From Gemmatimonadetes bacterium T265 (GTDB taxonomy: Bacteria; Gemmatimonadota; Gemmatimonadetes; Gemmatimonadales; Gemmatimonadaceae), in contig BPUI01000002.1 of assembly GCA_019973575.1 (NCBI GenBank), positions 992,001 through 1,056,000 on the forward strand: a DNA stretch of 64,000 nt, written 5' to 3'. The notes under the pieces are model-generated. The model saw only the letters and a program-made list of their open reading frames with translations. It had not been told where the DNA came from and made no database searches. Each line of letters opens with the position of its first letter. The first letter of the stretch is position 1. A program made the translations under genes and the position numbers. This document shows, piece after piece, positions 1 through 13,684 of this stretch.

Positions 1-2
1 TC

Positions 3-3257
<3,255 letters not shown>

Positions 3258-3286
3258 GCGCGCGCGAGCGCGGCGCGAGCGCGGCG

Positions 3287-3329
3287 CGCGCACGGCCCGG
3301 CCCTCGGCGGAGGCGCCGGGCTGTGCGCG
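3287..3329 (+). terminator. Hairpin terminator after secA
   Basis: Bases 3287-3301 pair with 3315-3329 in a 15-bp stem with a single G-T wobble and a 13-base loop. It lies 30 bases past the secA stop. No T-run follows, so it would be an imperfect intrinsic terminator or a 3'-end stabiliser. Confidence 0.6.
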
Positions 3330-3413
3330 GGTCGGCCGCGTGTTAGGCGTGCGCTCGCAACGAAACGCACCAGTCGGCAACGAATCGTCGCTGCGCCGCG
3401 CGCCGGGCGCGTG

Positions 3414-3419
3414 TAGGAT
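3414..3419 (+). promoter_or_regulatory. Possible -10 box for radC
   Basis: TAGGAT fits the TANNNT pattern seen before other genes in this window and lies 65 bases before the most upstream radC start. No convincing -35 element is visible. Confidence 0.3.
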
Positions 3420-3484
3420 CGCGACGTCGTCGCTCGTGCGCGTCCGCGCCGCGGCGCCCCCGAACTCGCCTCCGCGCTCCGGTC

Positions 3485-4306
3485 ATGACGCCCGCCCTGC
3501 TGCCTTCGCCCGCGCCGTCGGCCCGCCGCCATCGTCGCGGCACCGTCCGACCGGACTCACCACGGGGCTCGGCGGCGCCCTCGGGCGTCGTGCGGCGTGA
3601 TGACACCGACGAGGTCGCGGCGTTCACCGCCCGGATCCGCGAGATGCCGCGCACCGAGCGTCCGCGGGAACGACTCCGGACGCACGGACCGCACGCGCTG
3701 AGTGCCGCCGAGTTGCTCGCCGTGGTCGTCGGCTCGGGGACGGGGGGCGGGTCGGCGCTGCAGGTCGCGCAGTCCGTGCTCGGTCGCTACGAAGGGTCAC
3801 TCCGGCGGCTCGCGGGGCAGCCGGTCGCCGCACTCACGGCGGTCCGCGGGGTGGGCCCCGCGCGCGCGGTCGCGATCCACGCGGCGCTCGAACTCGGGCG
3901 GCGACTGGCCGCGGAGGCGCTCGAGGAGGGCGCGCCGATCCGTACGCCGCGCGACGTCTACGACCTCTACGCGCCGAGGTTGCAGGACCTGCCGGTCGAG
4001 GAGTTTCACGTCGCCGTCCTCGACGCGCAGCACCGCCTCGAGCGCGACGTCCTCGTGACGCGCGGGATCCTCAACTCCTCGCTCGTGCACCCGCGGGAAG
4101 TGTTTCGCGAGGCGATCGCGGAGCGTGCGGCGGCGCTCGTCCTGGTGCACAACCACCCGAGCGGCGACCCGTCGCCGAGCGTGGACGACCGGGCGGTGAC
4201 CGACCAACTCGTGGCGGCGGGGCGGCTGCTCGACATCCCGGTGCACGACCACATCATCATCGGCCGCGGTCGGTACGCGAGCTTCGCCGAATCGGGGCTG
4301 CTCTGA
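3485..4306 (+). CDS. radC: RadC family JAB-domain protein
   Basis: RadC-family protein, historically named for DNA repair; its biochemical role is not settled. An N-terminal helix-hairpin-helix-like part (LTAVRGVGPARAVAIHAALELG) precedes the MPN/JAB metal-binding domain. That domain carries the full signature VHNHPSGDPSPS followed by DHIIIG, so the metal site looks intact. The length of 273 aa from ATG 3485 is longer than the usual 220-230 aa. The first 50 residues are low-complexity Arg/Pro/Ser, and the family-typical start region (MPRTERPRERL) begins at codon 54 (ATG 3644). GTG 3590 or ATG 3644 may therefore be the real start. It stands alone between secA and rel. Confidence 0.9.
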   Translation: MTPALLPSPAPSARRHRRGTVRPDSPRGSAAPSGVVRRDDTDEVAAFTARIREMPRTERPRERLRTHGPHALSAAELLAVVVGSGTGGGSALQVAQSVLGRYEGSLRRLAGQPVAALTAVRGVGPARAVAIHAALELGRRLAAEALEEGAPIRTPRDVYDLYAPRLQDLPVEEFHVAVLDAQHRLERDVLVTRGILNSSLVHPREVFREAIAERAAALVLVHNHPSGDPSPSVDDRAVTDQLVAAGRLLDIPVHDHIIIGRGRYASFAESGLL

Positions 4307-4425
4307 CCCCCGACGGGGCGGGACTCCGGAGCGGGCGCGGAATTTTTGGCGCTTCGTATCTTGCAGGGTGTAGCGGAATCGGAGCCCGCGCGCGGCGGGC
4401 GGAGGCGAGCCTGGAGGGGCGACAC

Positions 4426-6600
4426 GTGAGCACGACGGTCCTGAGCGAAGTCATCCCCGGGTGGGACGGGATCCCCGAGTCGGCGCGGGAGCGCCTCGAC
4501 CCGGAGCTGCTGTCGCGCGCATACCGCTTTAGCGAGCGGGCGCACGAGGGGCAGACGCGCTCGTCGGGCGAGCCGTACGTGACGCACTGCATCGAGGTCG
4601 CGAAGATCCTCGCCGACCTGCAGCTCGACACGGTGACCGTCGCCGCCGGGCTGCTGCACGACGTCGTCGAGGACACGCCGACGACGGTGGCGGACATCGA
4701 GCGCGAGTTCGGCGACGAGGTGGCGCAGATCGTCGACGGGCTGACGAAGATCGGCAACCTGCCGATGCACTCGAAGGAGGAGCGCCAGGTCGAGAACTAC
4801 CGCAAGCTGCTGCTCTCGGTCGCAAAGGACGCGCGCGTGATCCTCATCAAGCTCGCCGACCGGCTGCACAACATGCGCACGCTGGACTACGTGCCGCCGG
4901 AAAAGCGGAGGCGCATCGCGCAGGAGACGCGCGACCTGTACGCGCCGCTCGCGCACCGGTTCGGCATGGCGCGACTCCGGTGGGAATTGGAGGACCTCGC
5001 CTTCAAGCACCTCGAGCCCGAGGAGTACAAGGCGCTCGCCCGGCTCGTCGCGACCAAGCGGGGCGAGCGCGAGGCGCTCATCGCACAGCTGCGCGAGCCG
5101 CTGGAGCGGCAGCTCCGCGCGGCGGGGATCGACGTCGTCGAGGTCACGGGACGGCCGAAGCACCTCTGGTCGATCCACAAGAAGATGGCGAAGCGCGACA
5201 AGCCGTACGAGGACATCTACGACCTGCTCGCGATCCGCGTGCTCGTCACGTCGGTGCCCGAGTGCTACCACGCGTTAGGCGTCATCCACGAGTGGTGGAC
5301 GCCGCTGCAGGAGCGCATCAAGGACTACATCGCGCAGCCGAAGTCGAACGGCTACCAGTCGCTGCACACGACGGTGTTCGGGCCGGGGCGGCAGCTGTTC
5401 GAGGTCCAGATCCGCACGCGCGAGATGCACCGCACGGCGGACTACGGGATCGCGGCCCACTGGCTGTACAAGGAGAGCGGCGCGCGCGACGACCTCGACC
5501 GGCAGCTCGCGTGGTTCCGCCAAGTGCTGGAGCTGCAGCTCGATGCGGAGGACCCGAAGGAGTTCCTCGAGTTCCTGAAGCTCGACCTGTACCAGGACGA
5601 AATTTTCGTCTTCACGCCGACCGGCGACGTCATCCAGCTCCCCAAGGGCGCGACGCCGATCGACTTCGCCTTCGCGGTGCACACCGAGGTCGGGCTGCAC
5701 TGCGCGGGTGCGAAGGTGAACGGGCGTATCACGCCGCTCGCCCGGCATCTGAAGAACTCCGAGACGGTCGAGATCCTCACGGCCCCGGTCGCGAAGCCGA
5801 GCCGGGACTGGCTGGCGCACGTGCGGACGAGCCGCGCGCGCCACAAAATCCGTGGCTGGCTCAAGCAGGAGGAGCAGAAGACGGCCGCGATCGTCGGGCG
5901 CGAGATCCTCGACCGGGAGGTGCGCCGCCGCAAGCTGCCGAAGCCGGACGACGGCCAGCTCGCCGCGATCGCGAAGCAGTTCAAGCTGACCGACGCCGCC
6001 CACGTGATCGCCTCGCTCGGGCAGGGCGATGTGCCGGTGCTCCAGGTGCTGCGCGCGCTCTACCCGGAGCTCGAGCAGGCGCCGGAGGCCAAGCCGGCCG
6101 GCACGCTCGAACGCCTCGTCGACCGGGTGCGCGGGACCGGCAAGGGCGTGCGCATCCAGGGCGCGGACGGCCTCATGGTCCGCTACGCCCAGTGTTGTCA
6201 GCCGGTGCCGGGCGACCCCGTCGTCGGTTACGTGACGAAAGGGCGTGGCGTGAGCATTCACCGGGCCGACTGCCCGAACCTGCTCACCGTCGTACACGAG
6301 CCCGAGCGCCGCCTCGAGATCGACTGGCAGCAGATGGCCGGCGAGCGGTTCACGGTACGGCTGACGATGGAAGGGTTCGATCGCCGTGGCCTGTACGCAG
6401 ACGTCGCGTCGGCGGTGACGGCCACGGGGACCGACATCCGCCACATGGAGCTCCACACGTCCGACGGGCGCGCGACGGGTTCGATCGTCGTCGAAGTCGA
6501 GAACCTCGACCACCTGCAGAAGATCATGCGCGCGGCGCGGCGGATCAAAGGGATCCACGACGTGTCGCGCCGCGAACGGATGGACGTCGCCGATGAGTGA
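4426..6600 (+). CDS. rel: Bifunctional (p)ppGpp synthetase/hydrolase (Rel/SpoT family)
   Basis: Makes and degrades the stringent-response alarmone (p)ppGpp. The 724 aa show the full family layout: an N-terminal HD hydrolase domain (HD at about 78-79 and ED at 82-83 in LLHDVVEDT), the RelA/SpoT synthetase domain (YIAQPKSNGYQSLHT around residues 300-318), a TGS domain (IFVFTPTGDVIQLPKGATPIDFAFAVH written in the protein near 395-420), and a C-terminal ACT domain. The intact HD residues argue for a bifunctional enzyme rather than a synthetase-only RelA. The GTG start at 4426 has a GGAGGGG ribosome site about 8 bases upstream. A TANNNT-type box TATCTT at 4357-4362 may be its -10 element. Its 3' end overlaps the next small gene by 8 bases. 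Confidence 0.97.
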   Translation: MSTTVLSEVIPGWDGIPESARERLDPELLSRAYRFSERAHEGQTRSSGEPYVTHCIEVAKILADLQLDTVTVAAGLLHDVVEDTPTTVADIEREFGDEVAQIVDGLTKIGNLPMHSKEERQVENYRKLLLSVAKDARVILIKLADRLHNMRTLDYVPPEKRRRIAQETRDLYAPLAHRFGMARLRWELEDLAFKHLEPEEYKALARLVATKRGEREALIAQLREPLERQLRAAGIDVVEVTGRPKHLWSIHKKMAKRDKPYEDIYDLLAIRVLVTSVPECYHALGVIHEWWTPLQERIKDYIAQPKSNGYQSLHTTVFGPGRQLFEVQIRTREMHRTADYGIAAHWLYKESGARDDLDRQLAWFRQVLELQLDAEDPKEFLEFLKLDLYQDEIFVFTPTGDVIQLPKGATPIDFAFAVHTEVGLHCAGAKVNGRITPLARHLKNSETVEILTAPVAKPSRDWLAHVRTSRARHKIRGWLKQEEQKTAAIVGREILDREVRRRKLPKPDDGQLAAIAKQFKLTDAAHVIASLGQGDVPVLQVLRALYPELEQAPEAKPAGTLERLVDRVRGTGKGVRIQGADGLMVRYAQCCQPVPGDPVVGYVTKGRGVSIHRADCPNLLTVVHEPERRLEIDWQQMAGERFTVRLTMEGFDRRGLYADVASAVTATGTDIRHMELHTSDGRATGSIVVEVENLDHLQKIMRAARRIKGIHDVSRRERMDVADE

Positions 6601-6805
6601 CGCCGCGAACGGGAGGCGCGCCCTCGTCGCGCTCGGCGTCGCCGCGGTCGGCACGGTCGCGTTCGTCGTCGGCCTCCGGTCGGCGCTGCGGCGGCTGCCG
6701 CCCGAGCGGCGGGGCGACGCGCCCGCCGTGGTCGACACGTCCCGCACACGGCGCTTCGCCCCGCCGGCGCCGAACCAGCCCGACGAGTACCCACGGCTGC
6801 GCTGA
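6593..6805 (+). CDS. Small single-span membrane protein, unknown
   Basis: A 70-aa gene starting inside the last codons of rel (ATG 6593; rel stop 6598-6600), so translation is probably coupled. One hydrophobic stretch (residues about 9-27, LVALGVAAVGTVAFVVGL) followed by RSALRR predicts a single transmembrane helix, with an Arg/Pro-rich tail of about 40 residues. I do not recognise a family. The overlap, the clear helix and the continued high-GC coding pattern support a real gene, but it could be lineage-restricted. Confidence 0.6.
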   Translation: MSDAANGRRALVALGVAAVGTVAFVVGLRSALRRLPPERRGDAPAVVDTSRTRRFAPPAPNQPDEYPRLR

Positions 6806-6820
6806 GGCGGGTAGCGCGAC

Positions 6821-6851
6821 GCAGGCGAGCAGCGCGAGGCAGGCGAGCAGC
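6821..6851 (+). repeat. 13-bp direct repeat upstream of uvrB
   Basis: GCAGGCGAGCAGC occurs at 6821-6833 and again at 6839-6851, an 18-base period, in the gap just upstream of the uvrB -10 box. It could be a regulator site or a chance local duplication. Confidence 0.5.
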
Positions 6852-6875
6852 CCCAAAGACAGGCCGAAAACCGGT

Positions 6876-6881
6876 TAGATT
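6876..6881 (+). promoter_or_regulatory. -10 box of uvrB, leaderless-type
   Basis: TAGATT ends 6 bases before the uvrB ATG at 6888, so transcription would begin at or next to the start codon. The flanking CCGGTTAGATT closely resembles CCGGATTAGATT before alaS. There is no ribosome-binding site between box and ATG and no evident -35 element. Confidence 0.6.
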
Positions 6882-6887
6882 CCGGGT

Positions 6888-9113
<2,226 letters not shown>

Positions 9114-9117
9114 GCCG

Positions 9118-9567
9118 GTGGAGCACGTGCGCGTGCCCCCCGCGGCCGCGCGGTCGCGCATCGCGCTCACGCGCGACGAACTCGTCGCCTGGGGCGAGGC
9201 GTTCGGCCGTGCGGCCACCGCCCCGCTCGTCGTCGCGTTAGGCGGCGAGCTCGGCGCGGGCAAGACGACGCTGGTCCAGGCGATCTGCCGGGGCTACGGC
9301 GTCGTCGAGCCGGTCACGAGTCCGACGTTCGCCCTCGTGCACGAGTACGACTCGCCGCGCGGGGGCGTGTGGCACGCCGACTTGTACCGGCTCCGCGGGC
9401 CCGACGAACTCGACACGCTGGCCTGGGACGAACTCGTCGCGTCGGACCGGCTCGGGTTGATCGAATGGCCGGGGCGCGCCGGGGCACGCCTCCCGTCCGG
9501 GACCGTGCCGATCGACCTCGAGCACGTGCCGGACGACCCCGACCGCCGCATCCTGCTCGCCGGATGA
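9118..9567 (+). CDS. tsaE: tRNA t6A biosynthesis ATPase TsaE
   Basis: P-loop ATPase that activates the TsaB-TsaD complex in making N6-threonylcarbamoyl-adenosine on ANN-decoding tRNAs. The 149 aa contain Walker A GGELGAGKTTL, the PTSPTFALVHEY motif and HADLYRL, all typical of TsaE. GTG 9118 begins just after the uvrB stop; another GTG at 9127 is possible. The frame is open further upstream, but that part only shadows the UvrB C-terminus. Its stop overlaps the tsaB start by 4 bases. Confidence 0.93.
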   Translation: MEHVRVPPAAARSRIALTRDELVAWGEAFGRAATAPLVVALGGELGAGKTTLVQAICRGYGVVEPVTSPTFALVHEYDSPRGGVWHADLYRLRGPDELDTLAWDELVASDRLGLIEWPGRAGARLPSGTVPIDLEHVPDDPDRRILLAG

Positions 9568-10298
9568 CGAAGGCGGCGCGACACGCCGGCGCGCTGGTCG
9601 CGCTCGACGCGGCGCCCGGGGTGGGGTCGGTCGCGCTTGTCCTCGGCGGCGTCGTGGTCGACGCGCGCGTGGTCGCGATGCGGACGGCGCCGTCCGGGCA
9701 CTCGGCCGGCAGCTCCGACGACGATCGGCTCATGCCTGCCGTTGCGGACTTGCTGAGCGCGCACGACCTCGCGCCGCGTGATCTCGCGGGCGTCGCCTGC
9801 GGGGCTGGCCCGGGCGGGTTCACGAGTTTGCGCATCTCGGCGGCGATCGCGAAAGGACTCGCGCACGCCGCGTGGTGTCCGCTACTCGCCGCGCCGTCGC
9901 TCGCCTGGGCCGCGGCGGTGCGGGCACCGGGGCCGGGCGCGTGGCTCGTCACCCTCGACGCGCTGCGGGGCGAGCGGTACGTCGCTCGTGTGGAGCTCCT
10001 CCCCGAGCCCGGCGTCGTCAACGACGGCGCGCCGCACGGCGGCTGGCCTGTCGCGCGGTACGACTATCTGGGCACTCGCGCGTCAGAGGGGGTCGGAGCA
10101 CTCGTCGCGTTACAACGGGCGCGCGGTCTGCTCGAGATCGACGCCGATCCCACAGCGACGCCGATCGCGACGGGCGTCGCGGCGCTCCCGCCTGCCCCGG
10201 TCGACCTCGCCTCGTGGGAGCCCGCGTACGGCCGGCTCGCGGAAGCGCAGGTCCGATGGGAAGCCGAGCACGGGGCCCTCGTGGACGCGACGCGGTGA
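9564..10298 (+). CDS. tsaB: tRNA t6A biosynthesis protein TsaB
   Basis: Inactive ASKHA-fold partner of TsaD in t6A tRNA modification. The 244 aa carry the family marks LVALDAAPG at the N-terminus and GVACGAGPGGFTSLRISAAIAKGLA in the middle, followed by a variable C-terminal domain. The ATG at 9564 overlaps the tsaE stop (ATGA). The order tsaE-tsaB-rimI is a widely conserved arrangement, which supports all three assignments. The tsaD gene is not in the window. Confidence 0.93.
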   Translation: MTKAARHAGALVALDAAPGVGSVALVLGGVVVDARVVAMRTAPSGHSAGSSDDDRLMPAVADLLSAHDLAPRDLAGVACGAGPGGFTSLRISAAIAKGLAHAAWCPLLAAPSLAWAAAVRAPGPGAWLVTLDALRGERYVARVELLPEPGVVNDGAPHGGWPVARYDYLGTRASEGVGALVALQRARGLLEIDADPTATPIATGVAALPPAPVDLASWEPAYGRLAEAQVRWEAEHGALVDATR

Positions 10299-10320
10299 CG
10301 CGGGTGAGCGGGGTGCGCGG

Positions 10321-10806
10321 TTGACGTCTCCCCGCAACGTGGTCGTACGCGCGGCGAGCGCCCGCGACATCGACGAGGTCGCGGCACTCGAACAGGTCGC
10401 GTTCTCCGACCCGTGGAGCCGGACCGCGTTCGCGCAACTCGTTGCAAACCCGGCCGTCCTCTTCCTCGTCGCGCGGCAGCTCGACCCGGGCGGGCCCGAT
10501 CCACTCCTCGGGTATGTGGCCGCGTGGTTCGCCGCCGACGAATCGGAAATCGCCAATCTCGCGGTCGCGCCGACCGCACGAGGCCGCGGGGTCGGCGCGA
10601 CACTCCTCGACGCGGCGCTCGCGGAGGTGATCCGCCGGAACGCGGCGATGACGTACCTCGAGGTGCGTGAGTCGAACGTCGTCGCCCGGCGCCTCTACGC
10701 ATCGCGCGGCTTCACCGAGCTCGGCCGTCGGCGCAAGTACTACCAGCGCCCGATCGAAGACGCACTCGTCCTCGGTCGTCCGACGACCGTCGCTACACCG
10801 GCGTAG
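10321..10806 (+). CDS. rimI: GNAT acetyltransferase, RimI-like (ribosomal protein S18 N-acetylation)
   Basis: GNAT fold enzyme using acetyl-CoA; the RimI branch acetylates the N-terminal alanine of ribosomal protein S18. The acetyl-CoA loop is NLAVAPTARGRGVGATLL, and LEVRESNVVARRLYASRGF with RRKYY near the end is typical of RimI. The length of 161 aa fits. No ATG is available; TTG 10321 or GTG 10339 starts the protein just before the conserved VVVRAAS strand. It follows tsaB by 22 bases. The substrate is inferred from family and neighbourhood. Confidence 0.85.
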   Translation: MTSPRNVVVRAASARDIDEVAALEQVAFSDPWSRTAFAQLVANPAVLFLVARQLDPGGPDPLLGYVAAWFAADESEIANLAVAPTARGRGVGATLLDAALAEVIRRNAAMTYLEVRESNVVARRLYASRGFTELGRRRKYYQRPIEDALVLGRPTTVATPA

Positions 10807-10828
10807 AATCAGCCCACCCTGCGTAGAT
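10804..10828 (+). promoter_or_regulatory. Two -10-like boxes upstream of ssb
   Basis: TAGAAT (10804-10809) and TAGATT (10823-10828) lie in the 141-base gap before ssb. Each fits the TANNNT pattern of this window; either could drive a leadered ssb transcript of about 120 bases 5' UTR. No -35 element is evident. Confidence 0.35.
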
Positions 10829-10947
10829 TCGATGCGGGCGGAATATCCGACCCGTGCTAAGCTGCCCGGCGTGGTCGCGCGACTGCGGCCGCCGGATCCC
10901 GGGTCGCCGCACGACACCTGGACTGGACCCTTTCGGACGGAGGACGT

Positions 10948-11490
10948 ATGAGTCGGAGCCTGAACAAAGTCACCCTGATCGGCAACCTCGGTAGCGACCC
11001 GGAAATCCGGTCGACCCCCGGCGGCGGTCGCGTCGCGCAATTTTCCCTCGCGACTAGCCGGACCTGGAACGACCAGAACGGCGGCAAGCAGGAGAAAACC
11101 GAGTGGCACCGCTGCGTCGTCTGGAACAGCAAGGGCTCGCAGCTCGCCGACATAGTCGAGAAGTACGTGAAAAAGGGCGACAAGCTGTACCTCGAAGGCC
11201 GCATCGAGTACCGCCAGTGGCAGGACAAGGACGGCCAGACCAAGTACTCGACCGAGATCAACGTCCGCGAACTGATCCTCCTCGGCGGCAAGCGCGACGG
11301 GATGGACGCGGAGATGGATGTAGGCGCGTCGTACGGATCGAACGGCGGTGGTGGAGGCGGGCAGCGCCGCAGCGCGGCGCCGCCCGCCCGTGCCAAGCAG
11401 CCGGCCGGCGCCAACAACGCGGGCGGCAACGAGGACTTCGAAGACTTCCCCGGCGCCCTCGCGGACGACGACGACGACCTGCCCTTCTGA
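10948..11490 (+). CDS. ssb: Single-stranded DNA-binding protein SSB
   Basis: Coats single-stranded DNA in replication, recombination and repair. The 180 aa consist of an N-terminal OB fold (starting SLNKVTLIGNLGSDPEIR, with WHRCVVW and YLEGRIEYR), a Gly/Ala/Arg-rich linker from about residue 125, and the acidic C-terminal tip ending DDDDDLPF that recruits partner proteins. The ATG has a clear GGAGG site 6 bases upstream, in contrast with the leaderless-type genes nearby. It is probably transcribed on its own or with the epimerase behind it. Confidence 0.97.
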   Translation: MSRSLNKVTLIGNLGSDPEIRSTPGGGRVAQFSLATSRTWNDQNGGKQEKTEWHRCVVWNSKGSQLADIVEKYVKKGDKLYLEGRIEYRQWQDKDGQTKYSTEINVRELILLGGKRDGMDAEMDVGASYGSNGGGGGGQRRSAAPPARAKQPAGANNAGGNEDFEDFPGALADDDDDLPF

Positions 11491-11565
11491 TCTTTGTAGA
11501 TTTGCCGGCTCGCCCGCGCCCGGGATCCGCCCGGGCCGCGGCGATCCGTACCGCTTACCGCTGCG

Positions 11566-12552
11566 ATGGCCACACGCGCGCTCGTCACCGGCGGAGCCGG
11601 CTTCATCGGTTCCCACGTCGCCGACCTCTGCCTCTCGAATGGCTGCGAGGTCACCGTGCTGGACAACTTCGCCACGGGACGCCGCGAGAACGTCCCGTCC
11701 GCGGCGACCCTCCACGAGGCGAGCGTGACCGACGCGGCCGCGCGCGCACTCGTCCGGGACGGCAACTTCGACGTCGTCTTCCACCTCGCCGCACAGATCG
11801 ACGTCCGCAAGAGCGTCACCGATCCGGTGTTCGACGCGACGCAAAACGTCCTCGGCTCGCTGAACGTGCTCGAGGGCGTCCGCGACGCGAAGGCGAACAC
11901 GGGACGGGCCCCGCGAGTCGTCTTCGCGAGCACGGGCGGCGCGCTCTACGGCGACTTCGTCACGCCGCCCAACGTCGAGACGTACGCCAAGGATCCTGAA
12001 TCGCCGTACGGCATCGCGAAGCTCAGCGTCGAGCTGTACATGGGCTACTACGCCCGCCAGCACGGACTCGACTGCGTCGCACTCCGCTACGCGAACGTCT
12101 ACGGCCCGCGGCAGGACCCGCACGGCGAGGCCGGCGTCGTCGCGATCTTCTGCGACCGCATCCTCGACGGCCGCGCGATGACGACGTTCGGCGACGGCTC
12201 GCAGACGCGAGACTACGTGTTCGTCAAGGACGTCGCGCGCGCGAACTGGCGCGCCGCGACGATCGCGCTCCCGCCGGTCGGACCGCTCGACGCGCGCGCG
12301 TTCAACATCGGGACGGGCATCGAAACGTCGGTCAACGACCTCGCGCAACAGCTCAAGGCCGCCGCCGGCAGCGAGACCCCGGTCGAACACGCGCCGGCCC
12401 GCGCGGGCGAGATCCAGCGCAGCGCGCTCGTCATCGACAAGGCGCGCGACGTCCTCGGCTGGACCCCGCAGGTCGCACTGCACGACGGACTCCGCGAGAC
12501 GTTCGAGTTCTTTGCGGCCCGGCGCGCCGCCCCCGCAACGGCGGCTGCCTAA
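11566..12552 (+). CDS. NAD-dependent sugar-nucleotide epimerase/dehydratase (GalE-like)
   Basis: Extended SDR enzyme acting on a nucleotide-sugar, most likely a C4 epimerase for envelope polysaccharide precursors. The 328 aa show the NAD motif TGGAGFIGSH at the N-terminus, DNFATGRRENVP, the catalytic YGIAK (Tyr-x-x-x-Lys) near residue 145, and the substrate region RYANVYGPRQ. GalE versus a UDP-glucuronate or GlcNAc epimerase cannot be told apart by reading, so no symbol is given. The stop is followed after 10 bases by tolQ, so it may share that operon. Confidence 0.9.
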   Translation: MATRALVTGGAGFIGSHVADLCLSNGCEVTVLDNFATGRRENVPSAATLHEASVTDAAARALVRDGNFDVVFHLAAQIDVRKSVTDPVFDATQNVLGSLNVLEGVRDAKANTGRAPRVVFASTGGALYGDFVTPPNVETYAKDPESPYGIAKLSVELYMGYYARQHGLDCVALRYANVYGPRQDPHGEAGVVAIFCDRILDGRAMTTFGDGSQTRDYVFVKDVARANWRAATIALPPVGPLDARAFNIGTGIETSVNDLAQQLKAAAGSETPVEHAPARAGEIQRSALVIDKARDVLGWTPQVALHDGLRETFEFFAARRAAPATAAA

Positions 12553-12562
12553 CGACGCGCGC

Positions 12563-13246
12563 ATGTCCGGCAGTGTCGTCGACCTCGTGCTGGCCGGCTC
12601 GCCGGCCACGCGCGCGGTGCTGGTCCTCCTGCTCGTACTGTCCCTGCTCAGTTGGGGCGTGATGTTCGCGAAGACGGTCGAGTTCCGCCGCGTCGAGGCG
12701 GCCGGGCGCGCCTTCGTGCGCTCGGTCGAAGCCGCGTCGTCGCTCGCCGGTGCGGAAGACGCGGCGTCGCGCGCGACGCCGACGCCGTTCACCGACGTGT
12801 TCGGCCGCGCCCGCCGCTTCCTCGCCGAAACTCGCCCGGCCCTGGGCGGCACGGCGGAGCGCGCGCCGCGCCTCAGCCAGTCTCAGGTCGAGGCGCTCCG
12901 ACTCGTCCTCGACGCCGAAGCCGACCTCGGCCGCGACCGGCTCGGCCGCTTCGTGGGCTGGCTCGCGACGATCGGTTCGGTGAGCCCGCTCATCGGCCTC
13001 TTCGGCACCGTACTCGGCGTCATCTCGGCGTTCGCCGGCATCGCGCGCCAGGGCTCGGGCAACCTCGCCGCCGTCGCGCCCGGCGTGGCCGAAGCGCTCG
13101 TCGCGACCGCGGCGGCGCTCGCCGTCGCGATCCCGGCGGTGTTCGCGTACAACGTGTTCGCCTCGCGCCTCAACCGCGTCGCCGGCGAACTCGACGGCTT
13201 CGGGTCCGAACTCGTCGCCCTCCTCGTGCGCGAAGAGCGCATCTGA
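12563..13246 (+). CDS. tolQ: TolQ/ExbB family proton channel protein
   Basis: Inner-membrane proton-channel subunit that energises TolA during outer-membrane constriction. The 227 aa have the family layout: one helix near the N-terminus (residues about 13-33, rich in Leu/Val), a cytoplasmic loop, then two helices in the conserved MotA/TolQ/ExbB region (GWLATIGSVSPLIGLFGTVLGVISAF and the ATAAALAVAIPAVFAYN segment). ATG 12563 is chosen because earlier codons shadow the epimerase end. The following tolR, tolA, tolB and pal make TolQ more likely than ExbB. Confidence 0.93.
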   Translation: MSGSVVDLVLAGSPATRAVLVLLLVLSLLSWGVMFAKTVEFRRVEAAGRAFVRSVEAASSLAGAEDAASRATPTPFTDVFGRARRFLAETRPALGGTAERAPRLSQSQVEALRLVLDAEADLGRDRLGRFVGWLATIGSVSPLIGLFGTVLGVISAFAGIARQGSGNLAAVAPGVAEALVATAAALAVAIPAVFAYNVFASRLNRVAGELDGFGSELVALLVREERI

Positions 13247-13273
13247 CCCGCCGCGCACCCGGTACTCGCGAAC

Positions 13274-13684
13274 GTGGCAGCGCGACGACGGCGCGAGCGG
13301 GCGCCGCTCAACGCAGACATCAACGTCGTCAGCCTCATCGACGTCATGATGCTGCTGATGATCATCTTCATGCTCACGGCGCCCATGATGCAGGGCGGGG
13401 TCGACGTCGCACTGCCACGCGCCGCCGCGCGACCGCTCACGACACGCTCCGGCGTGACCGTGACGCTCGCGCGCGACGGCCGCAGTTACGTCGACGACGC
13501 CCCGGTCGCCCCCGACCGCCTCGCGCCAACCCTCGCGGCACGCGCCGACGCGCGCCAGGGCGGCGTGTTCCTACGCGCCGACAGCGGCGTGTCATACGGT
13601 GCCGTCGTGCGCGTCCTCGCGGGACTGCGCGCGGCAGGCCTCGAGAACGTCGGACTGGTCGCGACGACCGACCCGGGCTCGTGA
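13274..13684 (+). CDS. tolR: TolR/ExbD family protein
   Basis: Bitopic inner-membrane partner of TolQ. The 136 aa begin at GTG 13274. A single transmembrane helix (about residues 19-38) carries the conserved, proton-conducting aspartate at about position 23 (SLIDVMMLLM). A periplasmic ExbD-type domain follows. The stop overlaps the next start by 4 bases. Confidence 0.93.
   Translation: MAARRRRERAPLNADINVVSLIDVMMLLMIIFMLTAPMMQGGVDVALPRAAARPLTTRSGVTVTLARDGRSYVDDAPVAPDRLAPTLAARADARQGGVFLRADSGVSYGAVVRVLAGLRAAGLENVGLVATTDPGS

Noticed and set aside
10018-12852. Open frame of 944 codons on the minus strand opposite tsaB, rimI, ssb and epimerase
   Set aside because: It crosses several real genes and intergenic promoters and shows no protein-like features.
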